A program made the position numbers and the translations under genes. From the NCBI RefSeq assembly GCF_014203895.1, contig NZ_JACHJY010000007.1:62001-126000 (forward strand): DNA of 64,000 nucleotides, given 5' to 3'. The DNA comes from Streptomyces nymphaeiformis (GTDB lineage Bacteria > Actinomycetota > Actinomycetes > Streptomycetales > Streptomycetaceae). This document shows positions 7,988-15,850 of the stretch, in pieces (position 1 is the stretch's first letter; each line of letters begins with the position of its first letter). The notes beneath the pieces are model-generated. The model worked only from the letters and a program-made list of their open reading frames with translations, made no database searches and was not told where the DNA came from.

Positions 7988-10951
7988 ATGCCGCACGACG
8001 AGCACCGCACCGTCGACTTCTTCACCGAGGACGCCCTTCCCGCACCGCGGGTCGCACCGGCCGACGCCGAGCACATCGCCGCCCAGCACCTGGGGATCGA
8101 CGCGCGGGCGGAGGCGCTGGGAAGCCAGCAGGACGCCAACTTCCTGCTGCGCGACGAGAACGGGTCGGCCGCCGCCGTTCTGAAGATCGCCAACCCCGCC
8201 TTCGGTACCGTGGAGATCGAAGCCCAGGACGCCGCCGCCGACTTGGTCTCCTCGGCCCATCCGGAACTCCGCATCGCCACCGTCCTGCGGTGTCCGGACG
8301 GTTCCCCGCGTCGTGCGGCGGTGGACACCGAGAGCGGGCCGGCCGTCGCGAGGCTGCTGCGGCATCTGCCCGGCGGAACGCTCTCGGGGCCCCGGCACCT
8401 CTCCCCCGGCACCGTGGCCGCCATGGGCACGATCGCCGGAAAGGTCAGCACCGCGCTGCGGGACTTCCGGCACCCGGGCCTCGATCGTGTGCTCCAGTGG
8501 GATCCGCGCCACGCCGACCGCGTCGTCGCCCGGCTCGCCAGGCACATCGGCGAGCCCGACCGGCGCGCCGCCGTCCACGCCGCGACCGCCGAGGCCTGGG
8601 CACACGTCGAGCGGCTCGCCGAAGCGCTGCCCTCGCAGGCCGTGCACCTGGATCTCACCGACGACAACCTGATCCGCCGTCCCGACAGCCGTCCTCCCCT
8701 GCCGGACGGCGTCATCGACTTCGGTGACGTGACGACCAGCTGGGCGGTCGGCGAGCTCGCCGTGTCGATCTCCTCGATGCTGCACCACGACGGGGTCGAG
8801 CCCCACCACGTCCTGCCGGCCGTCCGCGCCTTCCACGCCGTCCGGCCGCTCTCCCCGGAGGAGGCGGAGGCGCTGTGGCCGCTCGTGGTCCTGCGCGCCG
8901 CCTGCCTGGTCGTCAGCGGGCGCCACCAGACCGCCGTCGACGGGGACAACGCCTACGCCGAGGCGGCGCTCGACCGCGAGTGGCGCATATTCGAGCAGGC
9001 CGTCCAGCTGCCCCTCGCGGTCATGACCCGCCTCGTCGGGGACGCGATCGGCCTGGCGGACGAGCCCGCCCGGGCCGATTCGCCGCCGCTGCCTCTCCTG
9101 CGGGACCTGCCCGCCGACGACATCGCCGTCGTCGACCTGTCCACCGACGCCGACGCCATGGACGACGGAGCCTGGAGCGACGCCGGCGCCGAGGCCCGGC
9201 TTGCGGCCGCCGCGCTCGCGGACGGGGCGGCCGCGGTCGCCACGCGGTACGCCCGGGCGCGACTCAGCCAGGCACCGGCGCTGGCGGGCGTCTCTCCCGC
9301 CACGGTGCCCACCGGGATCGACCTGTGGCTCGGTCGCGACGCCGTGGTGCAGGCTCCCGCCGCGGGGAAGGTCCTTGCCGCCGCTCCGGGCCGTGTCGAG
9401 ATGACGTACGGCCCCCAGGTGCTGGAACTGTCCTTCCCCCGCTCGATCGCCCCGGTCGTCGGCGCCGGTGCGACGGTCCGGGCGAGCGCGGACCTCGTCC
9501 GCCTCCCCTCCGGAACCTCCGTCCGCGTCGCGCTCCGCGCTGCCGGCAGCCCGGACGTCCCTCCTCTGGTCCGCCCCGAGTACGCCTCCGGCTGGCTCGC
9601 GCTCACCGCCGACCCCGCCCCGCTCCTCGGACTCCCGATCGTCGGGCGTGCCGCACGCGCGGACCTGCTGGACCGACGCGACGCCGTCTTCGCGACCGTA
9701 CAGGGGCACTACTACGCCGACCCGCCCCGCATCGAACGAGGTTGGCGCCATCACCTGCTGTCCACCGACGGCCGCGCGTACCTCGACATCGTCAACAACG
9801 TCACTCCGCTGGGCCACTCCCACCCCCGGGTCGAGCAGGCCGTCTCCCGCCAGCTGCGACGGCTCAACACCAACTCGCGCTTCCACTACGCCTCGGTGGT
9901 GGAGTTCACCGAACGCCTCGCCGCCCTCCTCCCGGAGCCCCTGGACACCGTGTTCCTGGTCAACTCTGGTTCCGAGGCCGTGGATCTGGGCCTCCGTCTG
10001 GCCATCGGCGCATCCGGAAACGACGACGTCGTCGCGCTGCGCGAGGCGTACCACGGCTGGACGTACGCCTCCGACGCGGTCTCCACCTCCCTCCAGGACA
10101 ACCCGAACGCCCTCGCCACCCGCCCGAGCTGGGTCCACACCGTGGACTCGCCCAACTCCTACCGCGGCCGGCACCGCGGGAGCGATGCCGTGCGCTACGG
10201 GCCCGAGGCCGTCGCGGTGATCGACGAGCTGGCCGCCGCCGGCCGCCCGGCGGGGGCGTTCATCGGCGAGACCTTCTACGGCAACGCCGGCGGGGTCGCG
10301 CTCCCCGACGGCTATCTCGCCCAGGTGTACGCGGCGGTCCGCCGGCACGGCGGACTGGCCGTCGCCGACGAGGTCCAGGTCGGGTACGGCCGCCTGGGGC
10401 ACTGGTTCTGGGGCTTCGAGCAGCAGGGGGTCGTCCCCGACATCGTGTGCGTGGCCAAGGCGATGGGCAACGGGCACCCCCTGGGCGCCGTCATCACGTC
10501 GAGGTCGGTCGCGGAACGGTACCGGGAGCAGGGCTACTTCTTCTCCTCCACCGGCGGCAGCCCGGTCTCCAGCACGGTGGGTCTCACCGTCCTGGACGCC
10601 CTGCGCGACGAGGACCTCCAGGGCAACGCGGTGCGCGTCGGCGGCCATCTGAAGCGCCGGATGGAGGACCTGGCCCACCGGTACGACATCATCGGCGCCG
10701 TCCACGGCTCGGGCCTCTACCTCGGCCTCGAACTCGTCAGGGACCGCGTCACCCTGGAACCCGCCACGGAGGAGACCGCCGAACTCTGCGACCGCATGCT
10801 CGACCTCGGCGTGATCGTCCAGCCGACCGGGGACCACCTCAACATCCTCAAGATCAAGCCGCCGTTGTGCATCGACACCGCCGCGGCCGACTTCTTCACC
10901 GCCATGCTCGACCTGGCCCTCACCCAACTCGGGCACGGCCGTACGCGGTGA
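7988..10951 (+). CDS. Fusion: APH-like kinase + beta-barrel (M23/lipoyl-like) + class III aminotransferase
   Basis: 987 residues. Residues about 20-380 are an aminoglycoside-phosphotransferase-like kinase with catalytic HLDLTDDNL (H220, D222) and DFGD (VIDFGDVT). Residues about 430-545 look like a beta-rich M23/biotinyl-like barrel (IDLWLGRDAVVQAPAAGKVL, VGAGATVRASADLV) without obvious zinc ligands. Residues about 560-987 are a class III PLP aminotransferase with DEVQVGYGR and Schiff-base K824 (VAKAMGNGHPLG). Related kinase/phospholyase pairs in other organisms act on hydroxylysine or phosphoethanolamine, so phosphorylation followed by PLP-dependent elimination is plausible. The substrate is unproven. 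An Lrp gene precedes it and a strong hairpin follows. Confidence 0.9.
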   Translation: MPHDEHRTVDFFTEDALPAPRVAPADAEHIAAQHLGIDARAEALGSQQDANFLLRDENGSAAAVLKIANPAFGTVEIEAQDAAADLVSSAHPELRIATVLRCPDGSPRRAAVDTESGPAVARLLRHLPGGTLSGPRHLSPGTVAAMGTIAGKVSTALRDFRHPGLDRVLQWDPRHADRVVARLARHIGEPDRRAAVHAATAEAWAHVERLAEALPSQAVHLDLTDDNLIRRPDSRPPLPDGVIDFGDVTTSWAVGELAVSISSMLHHDGVEPHHVLPAVRAFHAVRPLSPEEAEALWPLVVLRAACLVVSGRHQTAVDGDNAYAEAALDREWRIFEQAVQLPLAVMTRLVGDAIGLADEPARADSPPLPLLRDLPADDIAVVDLSTDADAMDDGAWSDAGAEARLAAAALADGAAAVATRYARARLSQAPALAGVSPATVPTGIDLWLGRDAVVQAPAAGKVLAAAPGRVEMTYGPQVLELSFPRSIAPVVGAGATVRASADLVRLPSGTSVRVALRAAGSPDVPPLVRPEYASGWLALTADPAPLLGLPIVGRAARADLLDRRDAVFATVQGHYYADPPRIERGWRHHLLSTDGRAYLDIVNNVTPLGHSHPRVEQAVSRQLRRLNTNSRFHYASVVEFTERLAALLPEPLDTVFLVNSGSEAVDLGLRLAIGASGNDDVVALREAYHGWTYASDAVSTSLQDNPNALATRPSWVHTVDSPNSYRGRHRGSDAVRYGPEAVAVIDELAAAGRPAGAFIGETFYGNAGGVALPDGYLAQVYAAVRRHGGLAVADEVQVGYGRLGHWFWGFEQQGVVPDIVCVAKAMGNGHPLGAVITSRSVAERYREQGYFFSSTGGSPVSSTVGLTVLDALRDEDLQGNAVRVGGHLKRRMEDLAHRYDIIGAVHGSGLYLGLELVRDRVTLEPATEETAELCDRMLDLGVIVQPTGDHLNILKIKPPLCIDTAAADFFTAMLDLALTQLGHGRTR

Positions 10952-10964
10952 CGCCTCCGTCGCA

Positions 10965-11000
10965 CCTGTGCGGGCTGCACTGACGTACGGCCCGCACAGG
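10965..11000 (+). terminator. Hairpin terminator after the aminotransferase fusion
   Basis: Perfect 11-bp inverted repeat CCTGTGCGGGC / GCCCGCACAGG with a 14-nt loop, 13 nt after the stop at 10951. There is no U-tract, as is usual in high-GC actinomycetes. Confidence 0.7.
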
Positions 11001-11129
11001 CCGAGCGCCGCGGCCGGCGGCGCGGAGGATCAGGGGCGGGACATGTGTTCGGCCGTCACACTCGGCCTCCGTCAAGGCTGGCTGTCCCGCCCATGTCCAG
11101 GCCGGTGAGCCGTCTCGCATGATGCACGC

Positions 11130-11166
11130 CACACCGGCGGCGCGAGCCGCGCATGCCGCCGGTGTG
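11130..11166. promoter_or_regulatory. 12-bp inverted repeat in leader of secreted esterase
   Basis: Perfect arms CACACCGGCGGC / GCCGCCGGTGTG with a 13-nt loop lie 29 bp before the esterase start. It could be an operator, or an RNA hairpin near the ribosome binding site. Confidence 0.5.
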
Positions 11167-11195
11167 CCCCCCATCCCCCTCGGAAGGCATGCGTC

Positions 11196-12701
11196 ATGGG
11201 ACAGCCGTACCCTCCCCACCCTCCGTTCCGCCCCGTACGGGGCCGTGTGTTCGGCGGCATCCGCCGTTGGCTCACGGCCGCGGCGGGAGCCCTCGCCCTG
11301 ACCGGAGGTCTCGTGGCCGTGAGCCCCCAGGCGACGGCCGCCGGACTGACCCAGGTCACCGGCTTCGGCTCCAACCCGGGCAACCTGACCATGCACACGT
11401 ACGTGCCGGACGGGCTCGCCGCGGGCGCACCGCTCGTCGTCGCCCTGCACGGCTGCACGCAGAGCGCGAGCGACTACTACGCCCATTCCGGCTGGCCGAA
11501 GTTCGCCGACGCGTACGGGTTCGCCCTCGTCTTCCCCCAGACGACCAGCGCGAACAACGCCAACTCCTGCTTCAACTGGTTCGATTCGGGTGACAGCACG
11601 CGCGGTCAGGGCGAGGCGCTGTCGATCAGGCAGATGGTCGACGCCGCCGTCGCACGCTACGGCAGCGACACCCGGCGGGTGTACATCACCGGTCTGTCCG
11701 CGGGAGCCGGCATGACCGCGAACATGCTCGCCGCCTACCCCGACGTCTTCGCCGGCGGCTCCATCGACTCCGGGCTGCCCGCGTACTGCGCGACCAGCGT
11801 GTCCGCCGCGTACACCTGCATGTACAGCCCGCCGAACAAGACGCCCGCGCAGTGGGGCGACCTCGTGCGCTCCGCCGCTCCCGTCGGCACCTCCTCCTGG
11901 CCCCGCGTGGCGATCTGGCAGGGCACATCGGACACCACCGTCGCACCGGCCAACGCCACCGAGCTGCGCGACCAGTGGACGAACGTATGGGGCATCGGCC
12001 AGACGCCCTCCCGCACCGAGAGCCTCTCCGGCGACACCACGCTGAGCCAGTACGACGACGCCTCCGGCAGGCCCGCCGTATCGGTCTACTCGATCTCCGG
12101 CATGGCCCACGGCCTGGCGGTCGCCCCCGGCAGCGGCCCCGACCAGTGCGGCACCACCGGCACCTACTACCTCGACACCATCTGCTCCAGCTACCACACC
12201 GCCCGCTTCTGGGGGCTCGACGGCGGCGACGGCGGCAGCGGGCAGAACCCGGGCACCCTGCCCGCGCCCGCGGGTCTGACGGTCGGCGGGACCACCGACA
12301 GCACGGTCTCCCTGAGCTGGAACCCGGTCGACGGAGCCTCCTCCTACACCGTCTACCGCGGCGGTACGAAGGTGGGCACCACCACGTCGACCGCCTACAC
12401 CGACACGGGACTGGCCACCGGCACCGCGTACGCCTACACGGTGGCCGCCGTGGACGCGGCCGGGGCGGTGGGGACGGTCTCCTCCTCGGTGACCGCGACC
12501 ACCACCGGCTACACGCCCACCTGCTACACGGCGAACAACTACCAGCACACCACCGCCGGGCGCGCCTACCAGAGCGGCGGCTACACCTACGCCACGGGCT
12601 CCGGCCAGGCCATGGGGCTGTACAACACGTTCACCACCCACACCCTCAAGCAGACGGCACCCGGCTACTACGTCCTCGCGGACTCCGGCTGCTCGGCCTG
12701 A
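11196..12701 (+). CDS. Secreted PHB-depolymerase/feruloyl-esterase family esterase with FN3 domain
   Basis: 501 residues. A Sec signal (RRWLTAAAGALALTGGLVAV, cleavage near ATAAG) precedes an alpha/beta-hydrolase domain with oxyanion segment ALHGCTQSASDY and nucleophile elbow GLSAGAGM (S168); SGMAHGLAV may supply the His. After a Gly-rich linker comes one fibronectin type III domain (about 355-435), then a Cys-containing C-terminal module of about 60 residues (CYTANNYQHTTAGRAY). It should hydrolyse polyhydroxybutyrate or feruloyl/acetyl esters outside the cell. ATG 11196 has GGAAGG upstream. It is convergent with the PPOX gene. Confidence 0.9.
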   Translation: MGQPYPPHPPFRPVRGRVFGGIRRWLTAAAGALALTGGLVAVSPQATAAGLTQVTGFGSNPGNLTMHTYVPDGLAAGAPLVVALHGCTQSASDYYAHSGWPKFADAYGFALVFPQTTSANNANSCFNWFDSGDSTRGQGEALSIRQMVDAAVARYGSDTRRVYITGLSAGAGMTANMLAAYPDVFAGGSIDSGLPAYCATSVSAAYTCMYSPPNKTPAQWGDLVRSAAPVGTSSWPRVAIWQGTSDTTVAPANATELRDQWTNVWGIGQTPSRTESLSGDTTLSQYDDASGRPAVSVYSISGMAHGLAVAPGSGPDQCGTTGTYYLDTICSSYHTARFWGLDGGDGGSGQNPGTLPAPAGLTVGGTTDSTVSLSWNPVDGASSYTVYRGGTKVGTTTSTAYTDTGLATGTAYAYTVAAVDAAGAVGTVSSSVTATTTGYTPTCYTANNYQHTTAGRAYQSGGYTYATGSGQAMGLYNTFTTHTLKQTAPGYYVLADSGCSA

Positions 12702-12754
12702 ACCGGCCTGCGGAGTCCCTCCGTCGCCGTGCGGAGCGCCGGTCGTGCGGTGCG

Positions 12755-13267
12755 TCAGTCGGCGCGGGTAAGGCGGATGCCCGTGATCAGGTCCGGTCGG
12801 ATGCGGACGACCTGCTCCATGTGCTGGTCGGTCCAGGGGTGGAGCACGGCCTTGTAACGGGCCGCCGCCTGCGGATCGGTGACCAGTCGGCAGTAACCGG
12901 TCACCACGACGCTCCAGCCGAGGCGCGTGCGGAGGTCGATGTCGTCGGCCTCGTACGCGACGACCACACCGTGCGCGCCGGCCTCCTCTGCGCGCGTCGT
13001 GAGGGCGGCGTCCTCGTGGGTACGGATGACGATGTCGCCCCCGTCCACGATGTGGTGGACGGGGCGGATCGCGGGAAGTGCGTGCCGGGTGAAGACGATC
13101 CGGCCGAGCGGGGTCCCGGAGAGGAGCCGCAGCGCCTCCTCGGGGCCCAGTTCGACCAGGCGTCGCCGCGGTGCCTCCTCCGGGTCCAGTTCGACCAGGC
13201 GTCGCCGCGGGTCCGTCTCGGGTCCGACCCACGGGTCCCTCACGTCGTGGACTGACTCGTCGTGCAC
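12755..13267 (-). CDS. Pyridoxamine 5'-phosphate oxidase-family (FMN-binding) protein
   Basis: 170 residues from a GTG at 13267 with GGGAAGG upstream. The core from about residue 40 (EALRLLSGTPLGRIVFTRHALPAIRPVHHIVDGG) is a split-barrel flavin/F420-binding fold typical of PPOX-class proteins. The N-terminus holds a 13-residue tandem duplication (RRRLVELDPEEAP twice). Such proteins are frequent members of hypoxia/dormancy regulons in actinobacteria. The upstream region, shared with a divergent gene, contains a GGGCCGTTCGGCCC palindrome and a 19-bp triplicate repeat. Confidence 0.88.
   Translation of the reverse strand: MHDESVHDVRDPWVGPETDPRRRLVELDPEEAPRRRLVELGPEEALRLLSGTPLGRIVFTRHALPAIRPVHHIVDGGDIVIRTHEDAALTTRAEEAGAHGVVVAYEADDIDLRTRLGWSVVVTGYCRLVTDPQAAARYKAVLHPWTDQHMEQVVRIRPDLITGIRLTRAD
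13147..13224 (-). repeat. 39-bp tandem duplication in PPOX gene
   Basis: Two 39-bp copies (offset exactly 39 bp) encode the successive 13-residue units RRRLVELGPEEAL and RRRLVELDPEEAP near the N-terminus. The unit keeps the reading frame. Confidence 0.85.
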
Positions 13268-13304
13268 GGTGCCTTCCCGGGGTTCGGTGGTGTCGCGCGC
13301 CGCC

Positions 13305-13361
13305 GGCGCGGTGCGGGGCCGTCGGCGCGGTGCGGGGCCGTCGGCGCGGTGCGGGGCCGTC
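13305..13361. repeat. 19-bp tandem repeat x3 upstream of PPOX gene
   Basis: Three exact, abutting copies of GGCGCGGTGCGGGGCCGTC, starting 38 bp upstream of the PPOX start and 46 bp from the DevR-like palindrome. Function unknown; it may come from replication slippage or act as repeated binding sites. Confidence 0.9.
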
Positions 13362-13406
13362 GGCCCCGACGCTCCTCAGTAGAGGACACACGGCCGGGTC
13401 CCGGAA

Positions 13407-13420
13407 GGGCCGTTCGGCCC
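13407..13420. promoter_or_regulatory. DevR-like palindrome between PPOX and SLOG/VKOR genes
   Basis: GGGCCGTTCGGCCC: perfect 6-bp arms around TT, in the divergent promoter region. An overlapping half-site TCGGCCC follows at 13424, and TTCACTGAG, which resembles the -10 segments of two other sites, starts 29 nt after the palindrome. Confidence 0.6.
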
Positions 13421-13507
13421 CTGTCGGCCCCGTGACCGGGCCCGGTTCACTGAGCCCGTGCCGGAGCGGCCGACGAGCGCCCGGAGGGCGAGGAGGCGAG
13501 GGGACGG

Positions 13508-14053
13508 ATGATCGCGGCGGTGGGACATGCCGACCTGTCCGTGGAAACGCTGAGGGCAGTGGAGCGTGAGCTACGCGCGCGCATGGAGCGGCTCGGCGAT
13601 CCGGCGCCGGGTCTGGTCCGGGCGGGCTCCGGACTCTCGGCGGCGTTCGGTCGTGCGGTGCGTGCGTCGGGCAGGCCGCTCGTCGTCCTCCTGCCCGCGC
13701 AGGGGGCGGTGCCCGCGCCGATGCCGCCGAACGACCTGGGGCCGGCCCGGGAGGTGACCGTGCTCGCGGAGGAGGTGCGCCTGCTGGCCTACGACCCGAA
13801 CGACCGCGACGCCTGCGTGCGGGCCGACGAGGCGCTGGTCGCCCAGTGCGGACGGCTCCTGGCCGTCTGGGACGGATCGCCGACCGACGGCCGTGACGCG
13901 ACGGCCCACATGGTCGCGTTCGCGCGGGCCCGGGGAGTGGCGGTGGAGGTCGTGTGGCCGGTGGGGGCTGCCCGCCGGTCGGTCAGGGCTTCGGCCTCCT
14001 CCCCGGTCCCGCCCTCGGCGAGGGGAAGCCGGGATGACCAGCGTTCTGCCTGA
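13508..14053 (+). CDS. SLOG/LOG-like Rossmann protein of unknown function
   Basis: 181 residues. The visible pattern is IAAVGHADLSVETLRAVERE, then LVRAGSGLSAAFGRAV, then DEALVAQCGRLLAVWDGSPT and a DGRDATAHMVAFARARGVAV segment. This is the layout of SLOG-type nucleotide-sensing domains that often carry a WDG near the C-terminus. The last 30 residues are polar and probably unstructured. GAGGGGA precedes ATG 13508. The 3' end overlaps the VKOR gene by 20 nt, so the two are co-transcribed and coupled. A DevR-like site lies 88 bp upstream. No enzymatic activity is claimed. Confidence 0.65.
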   Translation: MIAAVGHADLSVETLRAVERELRARMERLGDPAPGLVRAGSGLSAAFGRAVRASGRPLVVLLPAQGAVPAPMPPNDLGPAREVTVLAEEVRLLAYDPNDRDACVRADEALVAQCGRLLAVWDGSPTDGRDATAHMVAFARARGVAVEVVWPVGAARRSVRASASSPVPPSARGSRDDQRSA

Positions 14054-14678
14054 TGACCGCGTCGCCGCCGCCCCCGCGGCCGCACCGGCCGATCGCACGG
14101 CCGGGGCCACCCGAGGATTCGCATGGCTTCTGGTGATCACCGGAGCGCTCGGCGTCCTCGCCTCCTTCGTGATCACGCTCGACGAGTACCTCCTCCTGGA
14201 GAACCCGGCGTTCGCGCCGTCCTGCGACCTCGGCCCGGTCCTCTCCTGCACCGAGGTGATGCGCGGCGAGCAGGCGTCGGTGTTCGGGTTCCCGAACCCG
14301 ATGCTCGGCCTCGCCGCGTACGCCGTCGTCGTCGCGATCGGCGCCGGCTCGCTCGCCGGGGCCCGCCACCACCGCTGGTTCTGGCTCGGGCTCCAGTTCG
14401 GGACCCTGCTCGGCGCGGGCTTCTGCATGTGGCTGACGACCCGGGCGCTCTACGAGATCGGTGCCCTGTGTCTGTGGTGCTGCCTGGCCTGGGCGGCGAC
14501 GATCGTCCTGTTCTGGTACACGACGGTGCACAACCTCAGGCACGGGGTCCTGCGCGCGCCCGGGTATGTGGTGGCCGGCGCGGCGGAGTTCCCCTGGGTC
14601 GTGCCGGTCGTGTGGTGCGGGAGCGTGCTGTCGCTGATCGCGACCCGCTTCTGGGACCACTGGCAGCGTCTGCTGTGA
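14034..14678 (+). CDS. Vitamin K epoxide reductase (VKOR) family membrane protein
   Basis: 214 residues with four or five membrane helices. The VKOR hallmarks are present: a loop cysteine pair in SCDLGPVLSCTEVM and the CxxC active site C146-L-W-C149 in a helix. Bacterial VKORs reoxidise DsbA-type thiol oxidases using quinone. No fused thioredoxin domain is present. The gene overlaps the SLOG-like gene, so it falls under the same DevR-like site. It suggests disulfide/quinone redox balance under low oxygen (inference). Confidence 0.92.
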   Translation: MTSVLPDDRVAAAPAAAPADRTAGATRGFAWLLVITGALGVLASFVITLDEYLLLENPAFAPSCDLGPVLSCTEVMRGEQASVFGFPNPMLGLAAYAVVVAIGAGSLAGARHHRWFWLGLQFGTLLGAGFCMWLTTRALYEIGALCLWCCLAWAATIVLFWYTTVHNLRHGVLRAPGYVVAGAAEFPWVVPVVWCGSVLSLIATRFWDHWQRLL

Positions 14679-14819
14679 CGCGGCGATTCACGGGCGTACG
14701 GGACGGCCTGCAGCGGCCCGGGGGTGCCGACCGGGGGCCTGGGGGACGGCCTGGCCGCTCCGGGTCCGGCACCCCGGGTCGCGGAGGTGAGTCGATCACG
14801 GGGACGGGACGGCCGGATA

Positions 14820-14857
14820 GGGCCGTTCGGCCCTGCCCGACCAGGGCCGTTGGGCCC
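14820..14857. promoter_or_regulatory. Paired DevR-like sites before the DevR-like gene
   Basis: Site A GGGCCGTTCGGCCC (14820-14833, perfect) and site B GGGCCGTTGGGCCC (14844-14857, one mismatch), 24 bp start to start. The segment CATACTGACG follows; ACTGAC begins 18 nt after site B. The geometry nearly matches that before the globin-reductase gene, and suggests autoregulation. Confidence 0.65.
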
Positions 14858-14893
14858 GCGGGGGCCGGTGCCATACTGACGCTCGTTTCGCAG

Positions 14894-14917
14894 GCGGCCG
14901 GGCATCGGCCCGGCCGC
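14894..14917 (+). promoter_or_regulatory. 10-bp tetraloop hairpin in 5' leader of DevR-like gene
   Basis: GCGGCCGGGC / GCCCGGCCGC with loop ATCG, about 17 nt after the inferred -10. It should be transcribed as the first structure of the mRNA and could act as an attenuator or a 5' stabiliser. Confidence 0.5.
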
Positions 14918-14988
14918 GACCGCCACTGTCGTGGTGGCCGTGCCACCGCCGTCGTGGTGGCCTTGTCGCCCTTGTCCAGGAGTACTCG

Positions 14989-15114
14989 GTGAAGCCCCGC
15001 CCCTCTTGTCCGCGCCCCCTCACGGCTCCCTTCGGCCGCCCGCTCGACGCGGCGGCGGCAGCGTCCCTCACGGACGCTCTCGCGTGCCCTGCCGGTGGGG
15101 GTGCGACGTGCTGA
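14989..15114 (+). CDS. Possible 41-residue leader peptide overlapping the DevR-like gene
   Basis: A GTG start with AGGAG six nt upstream opens 41 codons that end in TGA at 15112, seven nt past the regulator's GTG start at 15108 (GTGCTGA overlap). The peptide has three Cys (7, 33, 41) and a poly-Ala stretch. Third-position GC is about 80%, lower than neighbouring genes, so coding is uncertain. If translated it would couple ribosomes to the regulator gene. Confidence 0.35.
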   Translation: MKPRPSCPRPLTAPFGRPLDAAAAASLTDALACPAGGGATC

Positions 15115-15821
15115 CCACCGATCAGCCCGCCGCCGTGGCCGCGCCGGTGCGGGTCTTCCTGCTCGACGACCACGAGGTCGTCCGCCGGGGCGTGCGCGAT
15201 CTCCTGGAGGCCGAGGAGGACATCGTGGTCGTCGGCGAGGCCGCCGACGCCCGTGAGGCGCTCGCCCGGATACCCGCGGCGCGACCTGACGTCGCCGTGC
15301 TCGACGTACGGCTCGGCAGCGCGACGGGCGGCGACCACGAGGGCGTCGAGGTGTGCCGTGAACTCCGTGCGGACCTGCCGGGGTTGGCCTGTCTGATGCT
15401 GACGTCGTTCGACGACGACGAGGCCCTGTTCGATGCCATCATGGCCGGCGCGGCCGGGTACGTGCTCAAGCAGATCGGCGGCTCCGACCTGGTCGCCGCC
15501 ATCCGCACGGTGGCGACGGGCAGGTCGCTGCTCGACCCGAGGATGACGAGCCGGGTCATGGCGCGGCTTCGGGGCCCGGAGCCCGCGCCCGAGACGGCCG
15601 CGCCCGGTGAACTCGACCGGCTGTCGCCGCGCGAGCTGGAGATCCTCGACCTGATCGGCCTGGGTCTCACGAACCGGCAGATCGGCGAACGGCTGTTCCT
15701 CGCCGAGAAGACGGTGAAGAACCGGGTGTCGTCGATCCTCGGCAAGCTGGGCGTGGGGCGGCGGATCCAGGCGGCGATGATCGCCGAACGGCTCAGGGAG
15801 CCGCAGGGGAACCATCCGTGA
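15108..15821 (+). CDS. DevR/DosR-like NarL-family response regulator
   Basis: 237 residues from GTG 15108 (GGGGG upstream). The receiver domain (about 10-135) carries the acidic pocket LLDDHEVV, phospho-Asp in VAVLDVRLGS and the lysine in VLKQIGG. The C-terminal LuxR helix-turn-helix reads LSPRELEILDLIGLGLTNRQ and ends AEKTVKNRVSSILGKLG, close to the DevR signature KTVKNyVS. It is convergent with a GAF-GAF kinase gene 29 bp away, its likely partner. Its own promoter holds two palindromic sites, so autoregulation is likely. Confidence 0.93.
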   Translation: MLTTDQPAAVAAPVRVFLLDDHEVVRRGVRDLLEAEEDIVVVGEAADAREALARIPAARPDVAVLDVRLGSATGGDHEGVEVCRELRADLPGLACLMLTSFDDDEALFDAIMAGAAGYVLKQIGGSDLVAAIRTVATGRSLLDPRMTSRVMARLRGPEPAPETAAPGELDRLSPRELEILDLIGLGLTNRQIGERLFLAEKTVKNRVSSILGKLGVGRRIQAAMIAERLREPQGNHP

Positions 15822-15850
15822 TGCGGAGCCCGTAGGCCGCCCGGCGCCTC

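Larger units (their letters stand above)
14679..15107 (+). other. 429-bp leader/intergenic region upstream of DevR-like gene
   Basis: After the VKOR stop there is a long-loop inverted repeat (GGGGTGCCG 14721-14729 / CGGCACCCC 14767-14775) that may terminate VKOR transcription. Then come a DevR-like site pair (14820-14857), a -10-like CATACT (14872-14877), a perfect 10-bp hairpin (14894-14917), and a 41-codon ORF with a good ribosome binding site that overlaps the regulator start. Confidence 0.6.

Noticed and set aside
7889..10936. 1015-codon open frame on the minus strand opposite the kinase/aminotransferase fusion
   Set aside because: Its product is Gly/Val/Arg/Glu-rich without any domain, typical of the antisense of a high-GC gene; the plus-strand frame has full catalytic motifs.
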